64,000 bases of DNA from Spongilla lacustris (GCA_949361645.1 OX442435.1:5318220-5382219), one strand, 5' to 3'. Shown: positions 10,456 through 23,569, counted from the stretch's first letter. Made by a program: numbers and translations. The notes: a model not told the origin generated them from the letters alone.

Positions 10456-12359
10456 TGCAGCAAAATTAACACTGTTTATAAGTGCAAACAAAGTTATAAT
10501 AGTGAATTGAACATAAGAGAGATGAGGGTACTGGATAAATCTCAATTTTGTAAAGAAAATAAAATTAGTACACTTCAGCCATTATTGTTTAGAGAATGAT
10601 GCATACGTGTTTTTCATGATAAAAAGTGACTCACAGACAAATAACGCTGCTCGTGTGCCCAGAGATTTTCTGCAGAGGGGGAGGAGGTAGGAAAAAGAAG
10701 GGAGATGAGAAGATAAGTGAGAAGAGATACAGGGACACATAGATTTAAGCTGCATGGGTCCTCAACAACTTGGTACTTAATTAGCGGTTGAATCAACCTG
10801 GCACACTCTAAGTGTGACTGCATACTTCCTCTATACACCAGGTCCTGTGTGAGGAGAAAAAGAGATGGGATGAAAAAGGAATGAATGGGGGGCGGGGGGA
10901 TAATAGTGAAATGAAAATAAGAGACATGCTGATATATTGAGTGTACACAATTTTGTACCTGTAAAATCAGCCTAAAAGTGAATTTCATAAGTATAAGCTT
11001 GGCGGCATCCGTTAATATTGCTTGTGTGTCCTGTGTCTTTTTAGTCTTGAGTGTCACTGTGTATTAGACACATTGCATTAGCAAGATAGCTACTGGTTGC
11101 TGTATCTGGTAAAAGCCATGCTCATGGAAGTTAAGGATTACAATTAAATGGAATAACTTACTGTTTTGGGCTGGATGTCTTTGTGTAGGTTTTAACGAAA
11201 TCTTGTAGGGACAGCGTCTCTTTGTAATATCCTCACATGTCTTTAAGCCGTCTGGCTTGTCTTTGTGTGCATGTCTTTTTGCGGTAAAAAAAGACGTGCC
11301 TACATTTCGTCATCTGAGAGTACATGTAAGTGCAACTGACCTTAAATAATTTGATTCCCTCCAGTAGAAACACACAGTCGCCAAACCTTGTCTTAGAGGT
11401 GCATATACATACAGGTGTATGTCATCTGAGGGTACGTGTAAGCACATTGAACTTTGAGAATGCATGCATGGTCTCCAATCACCTTGGAGAGGTGTGCATC
11501 TATACCCTATAAGAATGCAATACATATATATCATCTGAGAGTAAGTGCAAACACACATGATACATGTACATTGACCTTATACATTAACATACAGATTCTC
11601 TCCAATACAAACACATTGTCACCAGTCTTCCTCCGAGAGTTGTGCATCAGTAAGAACGCACCTTTGAAACACACCGTAAGAACAGTTTTACATCCTAGCT
11701 CCCCCTATTACTAGTACCTATAGGACCAGATGAACATATCTTGGTATATGGGTTTGCAACATGACTTAGACTGCCAGAAAACACAGCAATTCATGTTATC
11801 GTGAAATCTAAGTGACCAGCACACACGTCAGTTCACCGCAGTCTGTTCATTGATTGCGGAGTAAGGAAGGAGCGTTTAATAGACCAAACTGAATAGAGCG
11901 CTACGAGGGTAACGGTCATGAAACGATAAACTGCAAATAGTATTTTAATCTTACCTGTACCTGTGATAATTTAATACAGCTACGAATCGTCGATATCAAT
12001 CCTCACGCGGCGCCAGTATAGAACTTACTCGCTTCTCTTTCCATGCCTCCAGAGGTATGTATAGAATTGCTGAATAATTTTTTTTGCCCATACCATAGTA
12101 CGGCTTCTATACCACTTAAAAGTACGAATAACGTCTTAATTGGCACCTTGCACCACACCATACAGTTTATCCCGCCCATGATTCAGGAATCTATACAGGG
12201 GACAGTTAGAGAAAAGATTGGGGTTCAGTGATCCACTCCAACAGTATGAATGCTATAACGTTCAGTCGCATCGAGATCCTACCTGACAGATACTAGCAGA
12301 CAGGGGAGATCTAGTCGTAGTATCTGAACTGGTATTAGCCTAATTAGGACGCGCAAGCG
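10456..12359. other. no supportable gene
   Basis: A minus-strand open stretch at 10614-11057 contains a good acceptor (ctcctcacacag) followed by DLVYRGSMQSHLECARLIQP, which could be an exon of an unrecognised gene. 11285-11600 contains three loosely repeated copies of atcatctgagagtacatgtaag-like sequence. Nothing else stands out. Confidence 0.3.
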
Positions 12360-12750
12360 ATGTTGGCAGATGTTCTGGTCCCCAACTGGTCTCTTGGGAA
12401 GCCAGCTGCATTTGATCTTACCATTACCTCACCACTAAACCCTTCAATTTTGTCTGAAGCGGGAGTGACAGCAGGGTCTGCAGCTTCAGTGGCGGAGTGT
12501 CGCAAGCATGTTTTGAATGACTCAAAGTGCTCCGAATTAGGCTGGACTGAAATGCACACCACTAGCAGTGGAGACCTATGGCTGCTGGGGTGCTGAGGCT
12601 AGGGAAACACTTTCACATCTTGCCACTCATCTGGCCATACCCATGAGGTGCACCAAGTCCCCAGGCCACTGCTTCCATTTATGGCAGACTCAGCCTCACT
12701 TTGGTGAGGTCCTGTGCTAGAGCCCTAGCTGCTATCAAGAACTGGACCTT
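12360..12750 (+). pseudogene. 3'-terminal fragment of a reverse-transcriptase retroelement
   Basis: Translation gives ADVLVPNWSLGKPAAFDL followed by TSPLNP, SEAG, GSAA, RKH and CSELGW. After frame changes it continues as ETYGCWGAEARETLSHLA and a degenerate GRLSLTLVRSCARAL. I recognise this as the conserved C-terminal tail region of RT polyproteins common in marine invertebrate genomes; the superfamily was not resolved. It is 5'-truncated, has at least two frameshifts and is non-functional. Related tails occur at 29290, 46776 and 47005. Confidence 0.65.
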
Positions 12751-13195
12751 CAATCATATGCCTCATCATTTCTAGCTAGAATGCTTGGCCATCTCAGCTG
12801 CATGACCACAGGTTTGAGCTGCTTCTTCTACAAATAGCATATTCAGCAGATTGATGACCTTTACATCAAATACAGCTGGGCAGGTTCCCCAATTGTGGGT
12901 TATTTTTGTATAAGGTTGCAATTTGAAGTTAATTTAACTTAACCATTCAAGGAGATATTCATTTCATTATGATTTCCTTGAATTTTAGCCACAACAATTA
13001 CTTAACAACTATGTAATTTATACACAATTTTCTGAAACACATGAATTACAAAAAAATACAATACACTATGAAGTGCTACAAAAGTACAAAATCCTTGCTG
13101 CATGTTTTACACTGGGCGTAGTAAGCCACACATTTGACTGACAGCTACACATCAAGCCAAGGCTTGATTCAATTCTTGTACTAATGAATCTCATT
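12751..13195. other. 3' flank of the deoxynucleoside-kinase-like gene
   Basis: AT-rich sequence without a frame. It should contain the polyadenylation site of the minus-strand gene ending at 13196. Confidence 0.4.
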
Positions 13196-15757
13196 TCAGT
13201 CATCCTCCAGCAAGTACTGTTGTAGTGCAAGATTATCGGAAGGAACTAACCTAAACAAGAAACAAAGGGATGTGGAGGGGGGGGGGGGGGAGGGAGGGGC
13301 AGAGTGCTACATTAAATTCAGGCCTAAAGCTTTCATCAAGGAAGCTCACATGTGTTGGTGCCAGCTCTTCACCTCTGTACGCCTCACACTGTCAGACAAC
13401 TACACAAGGCAGACAGATAAATATAACTTCAGAAGTTCTTTCATAGTCATTATCTCACCTCCAGTTCACTCTGGAAATCTGACCAATCATACCTCAGAAC
13501 ACAAGCACCTTGAGCTCTGAAATACAACGGAGTTCACTGAAGTAGCACTACCAATATGCAGAAAAGAACCTACTCTGTATTTCTGATGAAGACGAGGTAT
13601 TCTTCATAGAGCTCTGTGAGGTAATCCATGGGGACACCTGACTCGCACTCCTTGGTTAGCACACATTGAACCATGTAAGTACACAGTTACAGCACACAGT
13701 GCAGCTACTCACTCTGCCCCTTCTGTGCATACGGTTGTGGCAGCACTGAGGTGACGCATCAAGGAATACAGTTATGTGAGGCAATGGAAGGCGCTGAAGG
13801 AATTCTTCCTGGCACTGCTTGTATACTGCATAACCTAAGGTTGAAACCCAAAAGAGGAAAATAATTAAATGCACTGCACTATACGTACAAGGGCAAAACC
13901 ATTACAATCCTATTTTTTCTATACAATAAATCTGAATGCGTGCAACGTCCTCTGTTATCTGCCCATTCGTTCCTAATTCTATGTGGCCTTTTTTGTATCA
14001 GCCTGGTATAGGCAAATATGACGCCTAGTTTAAATCAGCAACTTCATCCAATTCAAATGTTTCATTCAAATCGGCACCATCGCATATGACCTTTTTGTAT
14101 AGCTATGAAATGGTTGCTATGTACATATCTAATTGCTGCGTTGCATGATAATTTATTGGTTGCTATGTATGCACTACTATTGTCTGAATTGGTTAGACAC
14201 TGTCACCTCAGGCCCTTAGTAGCACCCTCACTACCGCTCAGGGACACGCTACAGCCCAGGACCCTCGGGGATTCTAAATCATGTAGATCCCTCGGTTTCA
14301 GTGTCTAACCTACATTAATGAACAAAATAGAAGGAACTTCTCCCATGCAGATAAGACCCAGGGGACATTTTTTGTGCTTCATATTGCCCCATGCTTTAGA
14401 AAGTACAAAACTAATATCATTGCATAAAAAGGACATCATTTTTGGCTATTGCAGTTTATTAGAAGCAGCCTTATTAATAAAATAAAGATTAAAAATATGG
14501 GGTTCCATTGTGACAAAGAGTCTCATGCTGCAGTTGGCTGTAACTGTATTAAATTTATTGATATATTTAATGCTGTAAGCCCTCTCTTTTTTTTAAGTTA
14601 GCATAAATAAAATTTTCAATTACATGCAAGCTACAATATTTTGGAGGGGTTTTCTAGTTTTTCATCACCAGTATGCTTCTCATAATCATAACCTTTTGCA
14701 GCATGCTTCATCTGAAATGATCTTTAAAGATTTCTGAACTTTGACTGTGCCAACTGACCCCCTAGACATTTTGAAATAACCATTCTTGTCATGACACTGT
14801 ACTTGAAGCTAGTTAGGTATTTAATGCACTGCACAGCAAGCCCATGCAAGGCTACATTACAAAGCCATTTTATTAAATTGGAACACAACAGTTAATGCTT
14901 AGAACAAAAACTAATGTGGCATGGCAAAAAACACAAAAAGCTGCATCTGTAACTCAGTGCTTCACTTAGTCTCGTTTTATGTAACACAATATCACTACCT
15001 ACGGGTACATTACTTTATTTATATCACTCATTGTTAAAACGACAAACAGTTGTGTGACAACCCCTACATGTATGCCGCAAACATATAGCAAAGCATATCA
15101 ATACACATACCTTCTGATGAGATAAAACCTTGTTTTCTGCCTACATTCGCAAACACGCAGTCACTAAACACCGATCTATCCAGAACAGTCCCTTGGCCTT
15201 AAAAAAAAAAAAAGGCGACTTAGCGTACAGTATTACGCGTTTATTCGTTCACCTGTCGCAAGCATATGACGCATAGCTGATACGTAGGTATTGTATCTTT
15301 GTTGTAATATCCACAGCTGTAGCTTCAAGGCATACCGACGAGGATCGCGGTAGAACTTCTCTGTAAGAAGGAAGAATCAATATAATATGGTGCGGAAACA
15401 CACACACACACGCACCCCGCGAAGGTTCGATCAAGCCATACCTAGATAGGGATTCTCCGATGTCGGTTCCGTGTACAGATTGTAGTGAAGCTCGGCAGCG
15501 AGTTTCTTTGCTAGTGTACTTTTGCCTACACCGATGTTGCCTTCCACAACGAGTAGTTTCGGTGGAAGATCCAACCTTCTTCCATCGTACAATGTGCTAT
15601 TTTCAGCATAAAAAGCATCAGGCTCTCCGATCATTCTCCTACAGCTTGTCACCAAATAATACGCCAGATGGTTTTTACCGCCAAATAAATCCCGCCAGAA
15701 ACGCCCTATACCACCATATGCGCATGCGCGCACTGTGCCCGCAACTATAAACTGCAT
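13196..15757 (-). CDS. deoxynucleoside kinase family protein (dNK/NDUFA10-like), complete
   Basis: Six minus-strand exons: 15442-15757, 15253-15360, 15111-15191, 13713-13834, 13574-13650 and 13196-13250. All boundaries match GT/AG and all phases join, giving 252 residues (stop 13196-13198). Residues 73-81 are a Walker A loop (GNIGVGKST). TEP at 96-98 carries the expected catalytic Glu. EKFYRDPRRYALKLQLW follows. DRSVFSD at 146-152 is the ERS/DRS motif. RMHRRGRECESG (203-214) is the LID. Family role: ATP-dependent phosphorylation of deoxynucleosides, or in NDUFA10 a kinase-fold subunit of mitochondrial complex I. The P-loop is intact here, unlike in vertebrate NDUFA10, so activity is plausible. 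The N-terminus (MQFIVAGTVRACAYGG) could be a mitochondrial presequence. A start at 15793 would add 12 residues. The last exon, adding LVPSDNLALQQYLLEDD, is my least certain join. Confidence 0.88.
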
Positions 15758-17725
15758 TGGTCCGATGTTGTAGCAGACTAAGCCATTACACATGCATCAT
15801 ACTACTCCAAGAGTCACCAGTCGGATAGCGTACTAGCAATACGAGATTTTTTCCTCACTGTCAAAGTGTTGTTAAGGAAGACCAGCTGACATAGCTCGCG
15901 GTTGGCTCACGCGATTAGTAAACAAGTCTATCTGATAATAATTGCAACCGACATTACGTAACAGGAAGTAGTAAATTCAATATTGCGGAAGACTTGCTGT
16001 GCATATGCAGAGCAAAATACATGTAAGACTATTAGAGAGTCCACGTCGCTCGCGATGTGATAGATGATTTCGGTGAGAACCCAAGCGTCACGTGAGAGTC
16101 GAGTGAAATTGTTTTGGAGGGCAAAACGGTAAGTCGTGATGGATGGGCAAGAGCAAGCCAACTGTTAATGTGGAAGCAACTTGAAGCCTACAACTGGTTT
16201 GAACCGGGGCTTGTAAGGACTGTGTTTCCGATACCAGGCCCACGAAGCATGGATTATTGTGCGGTCATCTGGTTTAATCGTTAACCACGTTAATTAAAAA
16301 GAATGCACGATGTACAAGTCTCACGGCTGTTTGCGGCTGGAAAGTAGGAATATTACGGTATATTCGTGTTTGTTAATTTAATTTGTTTGATTTTATTAAA
16401 TTAATTATTAAATTAGTATTTAGTTTGTTTACATGTTAATAGAGCATTTATCAACAAATTTAAGTTAATTAACTGCTTTTGGTTAATTTATACTTGATTG
16501 TAAAACACCCTGTATACGCTTTTATGCAACATCATCAATATACAAAATCATACCACAGGTGTGTGAGCACTTCAGTATCAGTGCAAACGGTCATGTTAGG
16601 AGGCATACAGTTGGCAGAGGTCGTCAACCAGGCCTCACATCTAACATGTTAATTGCGGAAGATTGCCCCTCCTCCAATCTTCTCGCATGAAAACAGTGCC
16701 CTTGAACTGCCACGTCGTCAGCTGGCCTGTACCAGGTACACGTGTTGTGGAGCGAGTAGCAGCATCAATCTCGATGTGTTCTTGCTGCTCGGAGGATAGC
16801 TCCTTGGTACCCCACAGAGATAAGACAAGCACCAAACGCTATATTGCTCTTGTTGAAGGATGTACTGGTACAATGTGTGGGGTGCCACAGGGATATGAAG
16901 GCTGGCTGTTATGATGGGCACGAGTGCACACCATATCTCAGTAGTGGCTGGTGAGGAGAGAGAAGCAGCCGCACACTGCTGAAGAGGGCCATCTCCAGGC
17001 CCAATCAAGCAGGCATTATACAACTGCCTACTGAAGGAACAATTAAGTATATTCAGCCTCACTAGTACTTATACATTGTTATGTCATACTAAACCATACC
17101 TTGTAGCCAATGACATTCATGCATGTGACCAAAGCCCGCCATCTGAATTTGGCTGACCTAGGCTGCTTGTTCCAGGACTGGGAAGACGAGCTGTGCAGAG
17201 ATGCAGACAGCCAGATTCATCATCAGCAGAGGAGAGCCATCTGCCCTGATGGAGATAAGGTGCTTACACTAAGTGACAAAGATAGGAAGTTCTTTCCTAA
17301 AGTCAACAGTATGCACATAGAGGATCATGCTACTCCATAGGCAAATTCTACACAAACAAGGGTCTGAGTCCATCCATGTCAAGTTTACACGACTTGGCTT
17401 GGCATACACAGCAGTTACTGACAATTAAAGTAAAGCATTTGCTGTGCAGTGTCAAAGAACACTCAATAAGTATTTCCCAACAAATTTTAGCTGCCGTCCC
17501 CCCACCACATAAGAAGGAAAAAATATTTAACCCTCACTCACATACGTCTTCAAACTGTGCACATGATTTATAGAGGTGCCTTCGTCACCATCCGTTAGCT
17601 AGGTGTACGGGTCACGGGTGTACGCATGGGCCATGCCACGCAGGCAGTTGACAGCTAGCTGCAGCTCCAAACCCTTCAGAGAAAAGAAAAACATGATACT
17701 TGATATATAAACATAACGTTCTTAC
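15758..17725. other. promoter side of the kinase gene; otherwise no supportable gene
   Basis: 15800-16200 is the expected minus-strand promoter. A strong plus-strand donor (aaaacg|gtaagtcg at 16127) hints at a divergent non-coding first exon. 16360-16500 is very AT-rich. An unrecognised plus-strand frame at 17110-17340 (MTFMHVTKARHLNLADLG...) lies in sequence that otherwise looks like decayed mobile DNA. Confidence 0.3.
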
Positions 17726-17839
17726 CTTTCCATACGATCCTCCTTTTGTCCCGGCGAATAAGTATGCGTGGAATAGCCAACAAAAATAGCGATTTTCAAA
17801 GCGTTTGAACACCACTTCAGAAAATTCGGCGATACACGC
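17726..17839 (-). CDS. possible internal exon, unrecognised
   Basis: A 114-base open stretch between a good acceptor (ctactaaag) and a strong donor (AAAG|gtaagaac), phase 0 to 0, encodes ACIAEFSEVVFKRFENRYF then CWLFHAYLFAGTKGGSYGK. I do not recognise the family. No neighbouring exon could be linked to it, so this may be chance. Confidence 0.25.
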
Positions 17840-19039
17840 CTTTAGTAGAAACAAGTACAACTATCTACATACCATACAGATATCGTCGTTTTGTATCCCA
17901 TCGATGTGCAGGAGAGCCACTGTGGTCTTCAGAACGTATTATAGGCAGCGCCAGGTTAACCGGGGCGCAGCTGGCGCAAAAGCGCCAGGCCCACCGACGA
18001 TAGGGGCCCATTAATCCACATATGTACACGCCCACAATGGATGAATTTAATTAGTTAATAAGTGCAACAGTAAAGCAGCGTGCTCATGCGCGTGTGTTAA
18101 AGGCCCGGCGAATCGGCCCAACGGAACACCCATATAAAAATGGAACACCCATATAAAAATGTACCACCTCGCCACAGTATGTACGGTGCGCATTTTATTG
18201 ACAGCTTCCACTACAGTTGCTGAGTTGCACCAGTTGCAGAACGGAGCTTTTCAGAATTGAAGCTTATAAAGTATTTTCTGAATCCATCAATCACGGAAGA
18301 TATTAGCTTTGATTTGATCGAAATGAAACTGCAGCATTCTTGGACTGGTGGATCGGGGGAAGCAAGTACTTCTTGTTGTATTGTATCTATTTACTTAGTA
18401 CGCAATACACAGGGGAATAAACGCGTCGAATCAGGCCGTTTTGATTTTATAAAGGATTTTTTAAAATCCACTGTGATTGAACATAAAAATTCATTTGTAT
18501 GTGATATCACGTAATGATTCCAAAATGATTCCACGCGTTCTTTTTCCTGTGATAACTATGCTGTTTTTGTGACTTTAAAAGTGCAAAAGTTGCAAAGCGG
18601 CTGGGGCTCCGCCCTAGACCCCGATGGCCCTGGGGGGAGGCGTACCCCGGTATTCTTGCCTGTCGCATCACCCCCACCCTCGCCCCAAAATCCTGAATCC
18701 GTCTCTGCTATGCAGTACTAAAATTTAGTACATTGATCAGTTGATTCGTTTTCATCCGTTGAAGCTAGAACTAGAAAAATCGCTTTCATGCATAAGGTAA
18801 TTCTTTTGCATGTGTATCTTCATTAAGAAGATTAGAAATGATTACATGCATGTGCGCGCTGTGTTCGAAACAAACCAGCAACGCGTGGTGGAAACCAAAT
18901 GATATCGGAAGGAGTGATGTCCAAACCCGGAAAATGCACCCTCGAGCGAGGATGGAGGGGCCGCCAAGACCCTTTTTGCCTAGGGCCGCCAAATATATAA
19001 CGCCGGCCCTGCTGGGCCCAACGCAAGGGAAACCCCCAC

Positions 19040-19078
<39 letters not shown>

Positions 19079-19551
19079 CTTGCATTTATACGAGGCAGGG
19101 TTGCAGGGGCCCACAAAATTTACCCTGCGCCAGGCCCATTAAACGGTTAATCCGGCACTGGGTCAGTACGCACTGAAATAAGTACCTCACTTCAAGACAC
19201 GAAATTGACACCTTTTTGTGCGGTAAGACCACGTGATTTTATATGCCTTATGAAGGTCAGAGGTGTTTCTTAACCGCAGTATGCCTTATAGGTGTTTATT
19301 GTACTCGGTGTGCTTTGTGTATAGCGCATTCCAAAGGGCAATGGTTGTCCGGTTCGTTGCTATGGGACAGCAAATCCATTTCAAAATTTTTGGGCGGAGG
19401 GCCTAATTTCCACGCGTTCAATGAGAGCAGACAGCCGTGGTCTACAAACCTATTTGAAAGCGATAAGCTATAGGTACATAGTAAGTAGCAATCGATCGGC
19501 ATTAGATAACTTTGCCCTCCACATGTAGCCAAAGCAGGGCAGCATGACAGT
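17840..19551. other. transposon debris with inverted hAT-like ends
   Basis: cagcgccaggttaaccggg at 17946 and cagtgccggattaaccg (reverse complement ending at 19160) look like two ends of related elements facing each other, but the flanks give no matching target duplication. 18600-18700 holds another GC-rich element end. 19030-19078 is a poly(C) run of about 40. A plus-strand frame at 18257-18514 is unrecognised. Confidence 0.35.
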
Positions 19552-20948
19552 CAGGGGCGGATACAGGAATTTTTAAAGGGGGGGGGGGAAGCACGGTTAA
19601 TAAAAGTTATAAGAAAGTGGGCGTGGATCCCCAGAAGGGGGTGGGTGCGGGAGGGGGATACGCCCCCTCCCGCGCGAAGCGCGGAAGCTTTTGATACTAT
19701 CCAAGTATTAAAGCATTAAAACTATTCTAGTTTTAGTGCTTTATTTATGTGTATAATTAAAAATTGCACTACATGTACAAGAAAAGAATTTGCACCGTGC
19801 GGTTAGATGAGCAAATAGTTTGGGGCCTAAAATTGTTGCGAAAAATGCTGCCATGTGCGTCTGACCTATCGCACCGGCATTGTGTATCATAGCCAATCAG
19901 TCTATAACAGTATGCATATGTATATATGTGTCAGATAACTTGTAAAATCAAGTCTCGATTTGCGGTCTTTTGTTCTTTTTCATTTTTGCTGTGTTTCTCT
20001 CCCACAATATGGCGATAAATATGCACACTTCAGTGAATGTGCATCAGACACAATATAAACCCCTTGCCGTGTCATCCCAGGAAGGATTCAAAACACTAGC
20101 GGCCATATTGTTTTGGCCCAAAATGTGTGCGTTATTTAGAATTTGTGTTTTCATTACGTACAATGATGTAATAATAACAACTTAGACTGGTGAATAATCA
20201 CGGCCCAATTAATTGTTTCATAAGTCTAAGCGCGAGTCATATACTTAGAACCGAATGAAACGGTTATGGGTTGTTGCGGGCGTACAATTATAGGGTTTGA
20301 TTTACGTCGTCGTCGTCGTAGATACACAAACTTCTAAATAACGCACACATTTTGGTCCAAAACAATATGGCCGCTAATGTTTTGATCCTTCCCGGGATGA
20401 CACGGCAAGGGGTCTATATTCCGTTCTATGGGTACTACAGGCAGAGATAATATATAATCTTTGCTACAGGTAACAACTGTTCGATGTTAACGCAGAACCT
20501 ACATGTACATGCATCAATCAACCACACCCAGTTAGGTATGAATAACGATATGCGCTACAAACGCTGTACATGGCCGATCAGATCACTACGCTATCAGTGT
20601 GCGCTTGAAAATCACTCAGATTATTGAAGAACGAGTAACGTGCCACGTCATGTGAATATAGTGGGATTATTGAATGGGGGGGGGGGGGGAAGGGGGGGCA
20701 CGTGCCCCCGGTGCGCACCCCCCCCCCCGCCCCCCCCCCCCCCCCCCCCCCCCCCCATCCACCCCTGTCAGTACGTATCAGCGCTGTAGCTAACCGCGGA
20801 ACTGTTTCGCGAATTCGGGCGGTTATAATCGCACCGCGGTACGCAAAATACACTCATGAATATTTAATGAGTCATCCGGAAGGGCCCCGGTGGCACGTGC
20901 CCCTGGTGCCCCCCCCCCCCCCCCCCCCCCCCCCCGGATCCGCCACTG
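19552..20948. mobile_element. possible composite hAT-like element
   Basis: Left end caggggcggatacagga (19552). The right end, read in reverse, is cagtggcggatccg (ending 20948). gacag occurs at 19546-19550 and at 20949-20953, but a 1-bp offset at the left makes the duplication uncertain. The block 19630-19692 (gcgcgaagcgcggaagctttt and the preceding gtgcgggaggggga) is shared with 40025-40080. It contains the foldback at 20051-20420 and three long G/C runs. No transposase frame. Confidence 0.4.
20051..20420. repeat. foldback element with ~97-base inverted arms
   Basis: 20051-20147 and 20325-20420 are near-perfect reverse complements (shared core ccccttgccgtgtcatccc and gcggccatattgttttgg), separated by about 177 bases. 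No coding frame survives both arms. Typical of a MITE or foldback transposon, nested in the composite element. Confidence 0.8.
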
Positions 20949-22029
20949 GACAGCACATGCTCCGGCATCATCGTTCCATGCTAAACCATAAGCAGATCAA
21001 GCTATTGGTGCAGATGTGGTGGCTATTCCAGACATGGGGGCTGCAGGTGAGTTAGAGTCATTTTTTCCCTGGGTAAGGGAGGATGTTCAAATGGCTTCCA
21101 CTGCTGTCTGAATCCCTATACCTCTCCGCATACTGATGAGTGATGACTACCATCGGTGTTGCCTGCATGAGTTAGTAAAAGACCACAGATGAAGCACGCC
21201 TCTCCTTCAACTTCGATCACAGTCATATTTTCTTCTTTGTTCCGCCCTCGTCTGCCACGCTTGCACTGCCATCAAATCAGTGGCGGCCTGGCCCGGGGGG
21301 GGTGCACCAACCCACCTGCCGCTTTATGACGTGGGGCGCCACTGGCACCGAAGGGCGCCAGGCGTTCACCCAACTTCACTGTCAATGTATTAATTTATCC
21401 AGCGCTGGCGCTCAATCGATATCGCGATATATATGTCGCGATCGTACGATTTAATGGTTATAAAAAATTAACTCACCTCTATTGGTCACGATTCTAACTG
21501 CGTAATATTGGCGCGCTAAAATGGACTGAGTCTAAAAATTACAGGAAGAAATCTGGTGCAGCCTACCGCAGTTTAAAAAGGCAAAGAACGGAGGAGAACC
21601 TTAAACTGAGTGTGCTTTTATTTAAAGAGGCCTCTTAATTCCATGAGTACGAGTACCGACGACAAAGCAACCGCGCCATCGATAGAGCGGATTGAGAATT
21701 TGAGATCAGTGGAAGTGGTACAGAGCAATATATGAACTATGTAATGTGTTACGCGTCGCACATCGTAACAAAGTGTACTTGTAATGTAGTTAGCTGTGCA
21801 AGTAAATTCAATAGATCTAGTATCAACGTGCAACTTCGATAAGCAGATGTCAGCGTATTCAATGAATTGGGGTGGTCTCGTACCCAGACCCAAATGTATG
21901 TAAGCATGCTTAGCAATGGAGAAATCAACGGACACGAAAGTTGCGGTTTGTAAATTTTTGGATTTCATTCCGCGGTACGTTCCATAGAGAATGTAGGACG
22001 TTTTTACTAACTTGATTATTATTTACTTA
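20949..22029. other. no supportable gene; one copy of a dispersed terminal repeat
   Basis: 21281-21300 is another hAT-like end with poly(G). 21875-21900 carries gtctcgtacccagacccaaa, the terminal sequence of the hairpin element at 30496-30577. The minus-strand frame at 21618-21968 overlaps this repeat and is not supported as a gene. Confidence 0.4.
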
Positions 22030-22360
22030 AATAACGGACCTGCAACTTTTGCCACCCTCTAGTACTACTCTAAATGATGTTTAAATGCAGGCAATTTCAA
22101 ATTTTATACCTTGTATCGTCCAAAATTCTGGGACCATTTCTGAAAATATGATATTCCATAGACTTGTACAGAAAATGGAAAAACAATCATGCTAATTAAG
22201 ATATTCCATTAGTTATAACTAATGAACAGAGCGGGGGTTAGAACTTTTGCCACCCTCTGAAACAATTCTACAACTATCCAAATAATATAATATACGAAAA
22301 AAAGTGGATGTTGTCGTGAAGAATTTGGGGACCATTTTTAAAAAAAGTAAATCAGTTTTG
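22030..22360. repeat. two degenerate copies of a ~195-bp direct repeat
   Basis: cttttgccaccctct recurs at 22048 and 22245, and gggaccattt(c/t)t at 22129 and 22328, in the same order. This indicates an old tandem duplication. Confidence 0.6.
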
Positions 22361-22760
22361 GTGCAATAAGGCGCCATTTTTAAATGGCGTTTCTATGTGT
22401 TGCCATAGATATTTAGTAAAATCAAGGATATTCCATAGTTAATAAAATGAAACCAGCTATAACTAGGACATGCCACTATAGAGCATTTTGCAAAGCTGGA
22501 GTCGAGCAGAGGGCGTGGTGGGCCAGGTGCCGCCCCGTGCCGGGGGTAACTACTAGTACATGCCATGGAATACTAAAAGCTTCGAGTCTGTGTTTTCTGC
22601 AAGACAGATCGATGTATTGAAATGATGTTAGGCTGCTTACCTCGACCGGCTGCTCAGACAAGAGATGTAGGCCTACACGTAGCTGTAGCTGGATCTGAGC
22701 TATCCGAGTGCATCCTGAGGTCTACAGAGGCGACGAGGGTGCATGGGATAGCTAAGAAGG

Positions 22761-23540
22761 ATGGCAGGGGAGTATGACGCGTCAACGGAAGACTGGTTGA
22801 GTTAATACGTCGAGCGGCTAGAACATTTCAATAAAGTGGGCCTGTATTACATTTGGCTGCTCCGAGCGCTCGTAGCACCCCAGAAATTGAAAGACCGAAC
22901 GTACGAGCAACTGGTCGCAGCCTTAACGACACACGTAGCGCCTAAACCTCTAGTCATCGCAGAACGTACGGTTCCACAAACGGGACAAAAGGAGGGAGAA
23001 AGTGTGATATGTGGTATGCAGCAAGTTTGCAGAACTGTGCGTTTGGTGCGACGAGGGGGTACAGAAGAGACTCCTCACAAAGGCAGACCTCACTTTTGCC
23101 AAGGTGCTGGAGACAGCGGAAATAGCGGAAAGAACGCGCAGAACAGTTGCAGAGTGTCACAAAACAGGAAGTACATGTACATCAAGTGGCAGCACCACCA
23201 AGAAGGGGGAGACCGTCAGGCCTAGAGGCTTGCAACAGGTGTGGAGGAGCGCATGATACTCAACAGTGCAGGTTCAGAAACAAAGTTTGCAGGAAATGGG
23301 GGCACATTGAGAGGGCGTGTTGTGCAAAGAAAAGGGCAGAAGGAACAGGTGTTGGAAAGGGTGTACCCACTAGAGACCACTCTGTGAAGGAACTAAAGGG
23401 GAACGATGAAAGTGAAGAAGAATGGGACAGACTGCAATGGAGATCACTACATGGCCTAGCAGAAGACAAGAGAAATGGAATGAAACAGAGGACAATGGGT
23501 AAACCTACATGTATATGTATGTGGAGCTCATCATGAATGA
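22761..23540 (+). pseudogene. Ty3/Gypsy Gag remnant with zinc knuckle
   Basis: Starting at ATG 22761 the translation reads MAGEYDASTEDWLS, stop, then YVERLEHFNKVG, LVAPQKLKDRTYEQLVAALT and, after a frame change, FAELCVWCDEGVQKRLL and ADLTFAKVLE. It ends in a CCHC-type knuckle CNRCGGAHDTQQC and a partial second one (CRKWGHIERAC). This order (capsid, then zinc knuckle) is that of Ty3/Gypsy Gag. At least two frameshifts and one stop are present. gagctatccgagtgcatcc just upstream (22697) recurs at 24657 and may be LTR-derived. Confidence 0.7.
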
Positions 23541-23569
23541 ACAACTGCTATGTATCAATACAATTGGTT

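Noticed and set aside
10357..10599. 80-codon frame beginning with a signal-like hydrophobic stretch
   Set aside because: It overlaps a degenerate tandem repeat, has no splice continuation and no recognisable domain.
17946..19160. Single hAT element spanning both ends
   Set aside because: The inverted ends are similar, but the flanking 5-8 bp do not match and other element ends lie between; more likely two separate fragments.
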